DNA of 64,000 bases from Phytopythium helicoides (taxonomy: Eukaryota; Oomycota; Peronosporomycetes; Pythiales; Pythiaceae), in the NCBI GenBank assembly GCA_024867545.1, contig JANFNE010000011.1, positions 434,001 through 498,000 of the forward strand, read 5' to 3'. The notes beneath the pieces are model-generated. The model saw only the letters and a program-made list of their open reading frames with translations, did no database searches and had not been told where the DNA came from. The translations under genes were made by a program, and so were the position numbers. Positions 49,301 through 59,120 of this stretch are shown in pieces. Positions within the stretch are counted from its first letter, which is position 1, and each line of letters begins with the position of its first letter.

Positions 49301-52300
49301 ACTGAGGCAACTTGGATATCCTCAACTGCAGTTGAGTGTGAAGTACCTAGAGCTCTTCGAGAAGGGAGAGTAACTGTAGAGCTTCTTATCGATGGAGTTC
49401 TACCTTCACAAAGCCAGTCATTGTCGTTTCAGTATATCGCGGATATATATCTGTACAGCCTTGACCCTTGGCTGGCTGTCAGCAATGGTGGTGAAGTGCT
49501 CAGTGTAATTGGCGATGGATTTCAGCGCACGATCGATGTTGAATGCTGTTTTGAAGTACTGCGGAGTGAGTCAAATCCCGCTACTTGCGTGTCGGCTGAA
49601 GTTGTAACAGACAAGCGCATCCATTGCATTGTCCCGCAACTTGTTGGTGAAAAGTCAGTGAATGTGAGTATCCGAACAAGCAATGTCCAGCTTAGCAATT
49701 CCCTTACTTTGCAGTTACAAAACCCTGTCGTTATCACCAATATAGTACCCCGGGTGGCGTCTAGGTTAGGGGGGACTCTTATTACAGTATATGGCTGGAA
49801 ATTTGTTTTAACAAGAGAGCTAGCTTGTTGTTTTGGTGAACAGATTGTTCCCGCCACATTTGTGAACGCCTCACAAATTCAGTGCGAGCTCCCAGCACAA
49901 CATGGCAATGCATTTGTAGAAGTACAAGTTATCAATAATGGCGCGCCTTGCTCGAACCACGGAGAATTTCTACAGATCATGTTGAGACACCCTCCTCAGG
50001 TTACAGCAGTTTCTCCATCTTCTGGGTCACAATTAGGAGGGAGTTTTGTGGTTGTCCGAGGATTGCATTTCGTTGAAAATGACTCTAAGTGCGTGTTTGG
50101 CGAGCTGGAGTCACCGAGCTCAACTTTTCTATCTGAGATGGAACTGAAGTGTGAGGTTCCACCAAGTGCTCGTATTAGGCGCGTACAAGTGTTTGTGACG
50201 ACAAATGACGGGCAAATCAGCTCAGAAGAACCCGTACTATTCACATTCTCTCCTGCTGAAGAGATTGTGACTGTAACCCCGCGACGAGTTTCAGCGGTCC
50301 GCGGCGGAGCAATAACTCTTAAGACAGCAAACGTCCGTAACTCTGACAGCCTCAGTTGTTATTTTGATGAGCTTCGTTTACCAGCTGTTTATGAAGCTCC
50401 AGATCGTGTACATTGCGCAGTACCAAGTAGCATATTTCCACAAGGCTCCATCAAAGTGTTTGTTTCAAACGATGGCTTTCGCAAATCAACGAGCTTTTCA
50501 GTAATAGACTTGGTTGCTCCGCCAGTAATTATATCCGTGCAGCCAGCGTCATCGTCCTTGTATGGCGGAGATTCGATTACAATATTTGGCTCGAGACTGG
50601 ATCTGGTATCAGATTGTCGAATTGGAAATGTGGTTGTCCCAGCAACTGTTGTTAACGAGAGTTGTGTTGTTTGCCGCACGCCACCCCAACTAGTAGGCGG
50701 GAAGTACACCCTATTGGTGATGGATAATGACGCTGAGATACCGTCACGAGAATACTTTATCGAGTACTTCAACTCGCGGCCTCAAAACCCCACTTTAGAA
50801 CGGCAGCTACAATCTCCAAATCAAGATAGCGTAACTATAAGGCACCAAATTTCTGTGCCAACCGTTGAGTCAGTAACACCGCGTACCGTCAGCAGTATCG
50901 GTGGCACATCCATAATCGTTCGAGGGCATTCATTCCTTAACGCTATTGAGCTTCGTTGCCGATTTGGAGCGAATGCTATTGCCATCGCTAGATTTTTATC
51001 GCCTCGTGAGATTAGCTGTGTTGCCCCGCGGGTTCATCCAGGAAAATATGAGCTTCAAGTCACCAACGATGGAAACCACTATTCAAACTCCCCGGTCGTG
51101 GTTGAAGTCATTGCACCTCCATACGTTGACTCCGTTGTGCCAACCCATGGCCCCCGATCGGGCGGAACCACAGTCACAGTATATGGAATGAATTTCCATC
51201 ACAATGAAATGCTTTTCTGTCGATTTGGAAACGTCCATTCCCAAGCGGTCAAGTTTATATCGACGAGTGAGATCATTTGTATCTCACCACCTCAAGTGAA
51301 ATACAGCGAAAGCGATGGACGCGGTTTTGCCACTGAGGCAGTGATGTTGACAGTGACAAAGAGTAACACAACTTTTGATCATCCGTCCAACCCTGTGTTT
51401 TTTACGTATAGTCCAGAACCGGATGTAGTGTCTATTTCTCCTTCGTCAGGCCCTTTGAGAGGAGATACCGAAATTTTACTTCGATGGTTCAACGCCGAGA
51501 TACGTAGCACAGCTACACAAGGTACTGTTTTGTGTCGCTTTGGAGATAGTCTGGGCGGAGTTGTTCAAGGATCAATAGTATCGCCAACCCTCGTCAAATG
51601 TGTATCTCCTCGGGCGAATCAACCGGGCAAATACTTTGTGCAAATAAGTGTCAATGGCGGCGTTGACTTCACCGACTCGAGAGTAGCATTTGAGTACGAA
51701 CCAGATGTTTACGTGGACGCTGTCATACCAAATCGTGGGCCCGCAATCTATCAAGATATTGTTCGCATAGATAGTGCAACAGGTCGTGGAAGCACATCCT
51801 CAACAACACGATCGCACACAGTTGTAACTATACTGGGCCGAGGATTTAAAAATTCTCCGCTACTTAGCTGCTTTTTCAATACGACTCGAGTGCCAGCAAA
51901 ATTTGCTTCTAGCACAAAGATTTCGTGTAACGCACCCTGGCTACCTCCTGGTACTGCTCAGGTGCGAGTATCCGCAGGGAACGGTATTGACAAGTCAACT
52001 AGTAGCCAGCCATTTGTTTACGTGAATGATATGAGCATTACGCGAGTGACGCCGAAGACGGTACTCCTTGCGGGTGGAACACCTGTATTCATCCATGGCC
52101 GTAATTTTGCTAACCACACTGGATTAGAGTGTCGATTTGGACTGGAGCGCGTTGAAGCGACTTACGTATCATCAAAAATTGTGGTATGTGCTGCTCCACG
52201 CTACAATCAAATCAATCATCACAGCTCACTTTCGACTGGTGCTAGCGAGGATCAAGTGTACGTCTCGTTCGAGCTATCAATCAATGGAATCGACTTGACT

Positions 52301-55300
52301 GCTAGCGGTATCCAAATCACGTATCTAGCATCCTGTCCTGTTGGGTACATGTGCCAATCAAGCGGTGGATCTACCCTTGCAAAGTGGGGGCAGCCCGAGC
52401 TGACTCCCAACGGAACTTTTGCGGATGGAATCGGGAATTTTACGTTGTGCTCAGCTGGATCATTCCAGCCTCGGCGTGGCCAACGTAGTTGCTTGCCGTG
52501 CCCAATTGGATTCTTTTGCCCGGATGTGGGTCTTAGCAAACCTGTGCTTTGTCCGGCTGGCTTCGCTTGTGATGAACATGGCCTTGGTGTCAAGTCATTG
52601 ACTAGTTGTCCCTCAGGTCATTATTGCCGCAAGGGAACTAAATCAGTAGACGTCAACGATTTCACTCAGAATACGGGTTTTCGCGTAGACTACGAAACTC
52701 ATCTGGCTGTGTTTATTGAGACAGATGGATCTGTCCAAGCAACTGTAACTGCGCAAAGATGGAGGCAAGTAGCTCGGATAGCCCCAGAAACTGGAAGCCG
52801 GCAACTGGAGTTTGCTCCCAACGACACGAGCTGCAGTATGCGTCTGTGCGTTGAGTACGACGACGAAGATGATCTGTCTTCGTTCTTGGTTTCGCTGAAT
52901 GCAAGCCTACTAGCAGAGCGACCCTATCCATGCCCAATTGGTACATACTGCCGCCGGGGCACCGCTAGCAGGCGCAGGGATATCAAAAAGCGCATCCCAG
53001 CAACTAATTTCAGCGAGCCACAGACATGCTTCGCTGGGTTCTTTTGTCCACGTGGCTCATCCACTCCCGAAGGAGTTGGGCCGTGCCCTACTGGCCATTA
53101 CTGTCCAACTAGAGTAGACGCAGTGGTGTGCCCAGTTGGGCACTATTGCCCTGGTGTCGGAAATATGCGTGCTCTTCCGTGCCTGCCGGGAACGTACAAT
53201 CCAGAAAAACAAAAGTCAGCATGTATTCTTTGCCCAAGTGGATATGTATGCCCTCGATTCACAATGTTGGCTCCGGAACTGTGCCCGGCTGGGTTCGTCT
53301 GTGTATCTACTGGTCTTTCTGGCCCAGCACTGCTCTGTCCACCAGGTTATGTGTGCCATCAAGGCACACGCACACTTGATCCATCATCAACTATCACGTG
53401 GCGACCAATGCCCTGTCCAGCTGGGACTTTTTGCCTCGGCGGTGTTGCACAAGTGACGAAAGTCATCGATTGGGTCCCCACGCAAGCACAAGAAGGCTCT
53501 CGTGCTCCACAACGGTGCACAGAAGGGACTTACTGTTCGGGAGCTACTTCAACGGTGTCAGGGACTGGTGCATGCTTTGCTGGGCACTACTGCCCTCCCG
53601 GGTCAACTTATCCCATTTCATCTCCTGTCGGTACGTTTGCGGGGGAGACTGGTGCCGTTGCAGCAACCATGTGCTTCCCTGGTACATATACACCCTTAAA
53701 ATCAACGGTTGTGTGTGAAGTATGCCCGGCAGGTCATAGCTGCCCAAAATTCGGCACCTACGTCCCTACACTATGTCCTCACGGAACATATCGTTCGCTA
53801 GCTGATAGTGTTACCTGTCGTTCGTGCCCAGAGGGGACGTGGTCTCCGCATACTGGACTTTCAGATATTTCTCAGTGTGAAATGTGCCCTGCAGGACGAG
53901 TGTGTGGTGCCGCTGGGATGATCGCACTCAGTGCCAGCTTGCCTTGTTCGGCAGGTTTCGTTTGTGGTGTTGGAACTTCACGTCGAGCTCAATTCGTGCA
54001 TGATTGCCCTGCTGGTCACTTTTGTGGCTCGGCAACATCTCTCAACAAACAGTATGCGTCTCAATGTGGGGCTGGCAATGTTTGTGTGCGCGGAACGACG
54101 GACTTAGCTCAAAACAAAACAAGCTGTCCGGATGGACGATTTTGTCCTCGTGGCACTTCAAATGCATCCAGTACACTGACAGCTTGTCCCAGCGGGACTT
54201 GGACTTTAGATGCTGGTGAAGACGAACTATTTGATTGTGCAGTTCGACCGGTTCCAATCTGTGATAAAAATCCTGTTGTATCTCGCTACTATCCTCAATT
54301 TGACTACGTTTTTCAGGGGTACAAATTGAAATACGATTCTACAGTTGAAGGAAATCGAACAGGCGAAGTTGAAGCGGTTGCCGTAGTATATCCAGTAAAT
54401 GCATCGAATTCCGATCGGTTTTGGGTGAACGACTCTGTCGACGCAATTCGTGTATGTCCGACATTTGGACCGATGAACGGAGGTACATTAATAACAGTCA
54501 TTGGTCGGAATTTCAAGGATACGGATCGTCTGGTTTGTCGATTCCAGCAAACTTATGGCGACGACGCTAACGGAGATGATGGAGAAAGTGATCCAGTCGG
54601 GTGGGCTGTCACGATGCCAGCCATTTTCGTTAACTCTACTAGAGTTAGGTGCCGCACTCCTCTCTGGAGCTCGTCGTTCACTGCAGATTCAGCGTCTGAA
54701 ATCGTTCGAGTGCGTGTATCTAACTATGCAGGAGTTTTCTTCTCAACAACATCTGCGATGTTCACTTACGTAGCGACAATCGATACCTCTGCTTTAGTAG
54801 AAGCATCCCAGGCATGTTTGGTATGGGCTGAAGAGGAGGAAGGCTATCGCCCCGAAGATAATGCATGGTTTGCGTTGCGTGGTTTGTCGAAGGCAAAATT
54901 GTCCTTCGACTTTCGCCACATTCCACCAGACATGCAATATGACGAGCACTACAAGATCGCGTTATATGTCCAAAACAGTACCTGCGAGGACCAGCAATGT
55001 GATTCCCGTGGTGTCGTTCAACCAAGCGGATCTGGTATCGAAACATCTCCGTGCCGACGCCCTGTGGAGTTGCCGAACTGGTTTACCTCAACAACGATTG
55101 ATAAGCACGACATCTTAAACTTAACTGTGCTGGCACTAGAAGATGTGCTGCTGAAGATCGAGGTTCATATTGTATACGGGCTTTATGCGCCTGCTGCTCC
55201 GCTTTTTGTCAATTCTACCACTGTTCGTGTTCAGGCGCCGTCTCGAACTAACGTGACCCTAGGTATAAACGGCGTGGATACCCGCCCGCTTTCTCGGGCA

Positions 55301-58300
55301 GTGTCATTTGAGCGGAGTATGGTTGCTCGAGATTACTCATTTCTTGTCGTTTACTTTGGCGCCGACGGAGATGTAACTTCCGCACCGCTGAACCTTCCGC
55401 CAAAATACGAATCATATGCTCGTGGGCGTGTGCTGCTTTCTCATAATGTGACCTCAGACGCCGCGACGACATCGACTCCTCTAGTTCTAGATTCAATTGA
55501 TAGTGTGCGAACCAACTCGACTTATTGGACGATGCCTTATGGATCTGCAGCACTCACACATGACATGGTTCCTCAAATATCGAGAAACGTTTCACGAGAT
55601 GTACTTGGATCCAACGGACCCTACAGGATCACAATATTTGTTCAAATTCGAGAAAATTTTGTTGTCGTACTTCCCTTTCTTTTCCAACTGTATGCAGTTT
55701 GACTCGTACATGCCCATCTTTGATATTTTCGAAAGCGAAGAGTTGTGCGAACTTCCAGCGCTCACATCTGAAACGGGCAGTTATGGACGAAACTGGTGGA
55801 GGCGTTCGTTCCCACCGTTGCCAAACCAAGACGATATTCGGCATGTTGGACCCCTGGACGTTGGCCAAGAGCCAACAGCGGACATATGCATGGCTGATAT
55901 CCAGTGTAACTACGAAGAAGATTTGGGCTCGGCTGATGTAACCCCGCGTTGGTTTGAACAAGGCCAAGACACGCCTATATTCTACCTACTTCGAGAGGCG
56001 GCGCCGTTTGGAGAGTACCTTCGAGGTGGTGCATACTACGACGATCTCTATAATTCATTTGGCAGTGACTATTTTATCCCAGTCACCGTAGACAATTCCG
56101 CAGCATCCGATATTGGGGGTGATTGCACAAATCTGTGTTTTCCGCGCTCAGGTGACACTAGATATCGCTTATTACCAAGTTGATAGGCATGTAAAGAGAA
56201 TAATCAGTCGCCAAGCTCATTCTGGCTGACTACGATCGAGACGCGACAAACACGGAATATACACTTAGCGTCAACCTTCACCCGCTCAACTATCTCAACC
56301 TAATCATCCAGTTTGCATTTGAGCAAGAAGTTTACGTCGGTCTTTTCTTTGTTATTGGAGGAGCAATGACTGTCGCGGCATTTGTTTTCTGGTTATTCGT
56401 GCGCATCACGTCCATTCTGCAGTCTCCTCCGCGATTTCGATTTTCAGCCATGTTTGCACTTATAGCACCTCCAATTTCAGTAGGGGGTCACTCTTGCATT
56501 AGCCCCTATTTCAGTTGTAGTCGTTGGTTTTTATTTGCTGCTGGACGGAGACAGATATTTCACAAGTACTTCAACGTACTGGCTTATTGACAACATTGTT
56601 AAGCATTACATGGACACAAAAATCGATCCAGATGAGGTGCAAGCGACTCGCTATGGGCGCTTAGGTCTATGCTTTTTAGCGTTTGGGCTCTACCTGATAG
56701 TACTCGGTACTCAAATATTTTTGCCGAAATCGATTGCCATTTCAGAAAAACTGCTAGCTGAAAAGGAGATTACAGGTGATGAAGGCGATGCCGATGAAGC
56801 TCGTGAGCGCACAACATGGTGGCCGACGCAATGGAAGCGTGCCAACATGGTTTTTTCATCAGTACTTCTTGGACTATTCTTAGTTCTACTACTTGAGTTT
56901 TCATTCTGGAGTGAATTTGGGAACTACATGTTCTATGTAATTGTGGCAATGGAGCTAGTCAACGGACAAGTTGAGGGTTGGACTGAGGGGCGACTGAAGG
57001 AATTGCTGTTGATGGCACCACTTATATCTGCTTGCAATCTTATCGGTGGCTTGATGACGTTTGGGGCATCCGATTTCCTTGACTTTCTCCTTGGCAGCAC
57101 GCTTGACTTTGGGATGATGCTACTCACTCGTGTCTACATGGACACTGCTATAGAGGCCATCAGCGAATTTATTTCTGACATCTTGACATATTGCTGGGAA
57201 AAGCTGAAGGTTGTTGGTCGAGCTTTTATAGTATTATTTCGAAGTTTTTCAAGGTCTACAGCAGCAGTAAAGGCAGACAATGACGGGGAAGAAGGCGAAA
57301 AGGAAGAAAAAAAGGAAGAAAAGAAAGACGAGGAAGAGGAGAGCGCTGAGACTGTGGAGCCGATCATTGAGTTTTATGCTGGCTGCTCGATGGATCGTCT
57401 TGCCATGTTCTATCAACCTGTACTCATTATTATGATGATGTTCTTTCGAGAAGAGCTCCAGCTTCCAATTCTATACAATATTCGTGAGAAGGACATGGAA
57501 ATCTACCTCTGGTACTCGCTAATTATTCTGTTTTTCCAGCTCGTAGTCGAAGTGTTCGTGCTGAACGTCGTGGAGATTTTCCACGGCTGGAAACTGTATG
57601 ACTACCTTGTCTACTGTCGATACCGCTTCCTACAGCGAGAGAAGCGCTGGAAGGGGATGGAGCCTAACCTAGACGAGTGTATTGCAGAAAACTTGCGTAC
57701 ACTCGATCAAATGTGCTTTTCGTCCCAGTTTTTCATGATGTGCACAATTCATATCACTGGAATAGTATTTTTCTCGCTGGCACTAGAAATCATGGCTCGG
57801 GCAGGCTACAATATGTTTGGAGACCCTGCGATGCCTCTGCTACTAGCCTTTGTGATGGCTTCTGCTGCATTTGTTCGGCACGCAGTTTTCTTTCTCGCTG
57901 TCCATCTCGAGGTTTGGAAAATCAAGCATGAGAATACGGCATGGCTTGCACCTCCTGATGATGATGATGAGTTTGGCGTTCCACGCTGGGATGAGCTTGA
58001 AAAGATTAAAGGGGCATCTCACGAGGCCTACCTCATGAATCAACGACTCACATCAGAGACGTTCCGACATAAGTTCCTGAATTACAATCGGTCGTGGCTT
58101 GTTGCTCAATTGCCAAACATTTTGACACCACGCACGCTTCGCCGAGCTCGTCCATATCTACTTGCGCAATTTGCAAAGATCCTTGATAGTCTAAACCCTC
58201 AAATCTCGGATGACGACGAAGATGACGATAACGCTGGACGCCCTCGCTTCGGTCCTGTCACGCTGTCAGCACCATCACGATCGATTGCAAGACTTTGGCT

Positions 58301-59033
58301 TGCCCGTGCTCGCCGCATTCTCCGTCTCAAGATGGCCGTGCAGCCTCTCATTCAGCAGGCCCGCAAGGCAGAGTGTGAGATGTGCCTCTCTCGCAGACAG
58401 CTTCAGGTGGAGCTTGCAATCCCCATAGAGGTTCTTGGTGACAAGTTCGAGAGCCAGTCTGTGGCAGACGAATTCGATGTTGCAGGGTGGAAACAATTTT
58501 TTGCACAGCACGAAAAATTCAAGACTCTGTGCCTCAACTGCATTGTGCATCTTCGGACAAGCGCAGCCGCGGGGTCAACTCGTGACTTGGACGGTTTTGG
58601 CGGAGGCCTTGGGGGCGACGGCTCCAATCAGTGGTCAGCTGCTCCCTTGAGTGCGGCATCTTACGCACTGATGCAAAAGTGGTATCGAAAGGCACAAGAC
58701 CGCGTGTTTGGCAAAAGCGGAAAGCGCCGACGCGTTCTCGATGTGAGTGACGACGAGGAAGAGCTGCTTGCCCACTCATATGAATGGGCCAAGCAACCAG
58801 TTCGACTGAATGCAGCATCAACTGCCCTCGCTCGCAAATGGCTGATGACGGCGCGCCAGTCTCTTCGCAACGACGAAACTCGTCGCGCACGGCCTCCTCC
58901 AACGCTTTCAGCCCCGATTCCAGCTGCAGTTAGAATTGGCGGAGGCACTACGCCGATCCCCAAGCCTGCGATGAAGATGGGTGCTGCGGGCGGTGACGGT
59001 GGTGGCAAGGTGTCGACGATGCGCAGAAAGTAA
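31368..59033 (+). CDS. giant IPT/TIG-repeat, cysteine-rich, polytopic surface protein (about 9,100 aa)
   Basis: Start ATG at 31368 in a strong context (GCCGCCATGG). Seen in order: a signal peptide (VALALCTLLLLLVVRVGA); three beta-rich repeats of about 110 aa (31577-32860); two to three CSPG/cadherin-like repeats (32930-34070; EDDETSIFGITAIDVDV); about 64 IPT/TIG repeats (34120-52330); a CPxGxxC cysteine-rich block (52336-54250) like GCC2/GCC3 modules; one more TIG (54440-54780); a beta-rich membrane-proximal domain; roughly ten hydrophobic helices (56330-57915) with a Glu/Lys loop; and a tail of about 370 residues. Introns cluster at both ends, with a single 20.6-kb exon between. One extra base near 56485 (a run of five G) seems to break the frame before helix 2. 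TIG domains in plexins, Met and fibrocystin mediate extracellular binding, so I infer a cell-surface adhesion or sensing role. I do not recognise the polytopic module or a named homologue. Confidence 0.8.
31432..31499 (+). other. intron 1 of giant gene
   Basis: The 68-nt GTGCGT...GCCAG intron, phase 1, follows the signal peptide and joins it to DALSESPQLLWS. Confidence 0.75.
32121..32220 (+). other. intron 2 of giant gene
   Basis: The 100-nt GTTCGA...TGCCAG intron, phase 1, removes an in-frame TAG at 32141-32143. It joins PDVVQYLR to DTSASDKVQVVL, giving a second beta repeat of the same length as the first and third. Confidence 0.65.
34645..34706 (+). other. intron 3 of giant gene
   Basis: The 62-nt GTACAA...TTTTAG intron is phase 1, between two TIG repeats (..IQFSFT-D-SPVIHSFSPKTG). 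Confidence 0.85.
34983..35063 (+). other. intron 4 of giant gene
   Basis: The 81-nt intron ends AAACAG and is phase 1 (..VFLAY-A-MPPIHQIDP). The donor read is GTCGGT; a GTAAAC four bases further would give the wrong frame. It contains a TG microsatellite. Confidence 0.7.
35032..35051 (+). repeat. (TG)n microsatellite in intron 4
   Basis: About 20 bases of alternating TG lie 12 bases upstream of the AAACAG acceptor, where a pyrimidine tract would be expected. Confidence 0.9.
52336..54250 (+). repeat. cysteine-rich CPxGxxC repeat block
   Basis: About 20 or more short units of the type CPxGxxC (CPVGYMC, CPIGFFC, CPAGFAC, CPSGHYC) resemble GCC2/GCC3 or ephrin-receptor-like cysteine-rich modules. 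One interruption of about 85 residues lies at 52655-52920. The block separates TIG 64 from the last TIG. Confidence 0.8.
55640..55697 (+). other. intron 5 of giant gene (inferred)
   Basis: The 20.6-kb frame would stop at 55700. A 58-nt GTTCAA...TATGCAG segment with a long pyrimidine tract (CTTCCCTTTCTTTTCC) removes that stop. It joins YRITIF to FDSYMPIFDIFES in phase 0. Confidence 0.6.
56152..56207 (+). other. intron 6 of giant gene (inferred)
   Basis: The 56-nt GTGACA...AATCAG intron, phase 1, removes stops in the upstream frame. It joins NLCFPRS to VAKLILADYDRDA, leading into helix 1. Confidence 0.65.
56330..57915 (+). other. polytopic membrane region of the giant protein
   Basis: Roughly ten hydrophobic segments: FVIGGAMTVAAFVFWLFV (56350), VTLALAPISVVVVGFYLLL (56485), LGLCFLAFGLYLIVLG (56662), VFSSVLLGLFLVLLLEF (56848), two around 56925-57065, one near 57110, then VLIIMMMFF (57420), LWYSLIILFFQLVVEVFVL (57510), IHITGIVFFSLALEIM (57745) and a last pair at 57835-57910. 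A Glu/Lys-rich loop (57283-57350) separates the two halves. I do not recognise the fold. Confidence 0.7.
58247..58877 (+). repeat. three copies of a helical L-S/N-A-x-S...W motif in the cytoplasmic tail
   Basis: The tail contains LSAPSRSIARLWLARARRIL (about 58262), LSAASYALMQKWYRKAQ (about 58648) and LNAASTALARKWLMTARQSL (about 58806). Shared positions are L-[SN]-A-x-S, then a hydrophobic residue, W, and a basic helix end. Spacing is uneven, with Gly- and Asp/Glu-rich linkers between copies. Confidence 0.7.
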
Positions 59034-59120
59034 AAGGGTTATAGTGTGGGTAGAATGCAATTTTTGTCTAGGTGCTGAGCAACACGAACGATTGTTGGAT
59101 TAACAACTCGCCATTGGCGT
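59034..59120. other. convergent gap of 87 bp
   Basis: Stops of the giant gene (plus) and RCL1 (minus) are 87 bp apart, so their 3' UTRs almost certainly overlap. No gene is seen. Confidence 0.5.

Larger units (their letters stand above)
34120..52330 (+). repeat. array of about 64 IPT/TIG repeats
   Basis: By eye I count about 64 units of 80-95 residues. Each follows the plan I..I.P..G...GG..I.V.G..F......C.FG then, about 20 residues on, S..I.C..P. Clear examples are PEVDSINPVSGPATGGG (38710) and PYVDSVVPTHGPRSGGT (51117). Units are diverged from one another at DNA level, so this is an old tandem expansion. Two Cys per unit suggest a disulfide in each. Some units have lost the GG turn (for example near 41770 and 44100). 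Confidence 0.85.

Noticed and set aside
55640..56207. First read as frameshifts near 55.67 and 56.15-56.2 kb in the giant gene
   Set aside because: Short GT-AG introns (58 and 56 nt), the first with a good pyrimidine tract, restore the frame and give sensible protein, so introns are the better reading.
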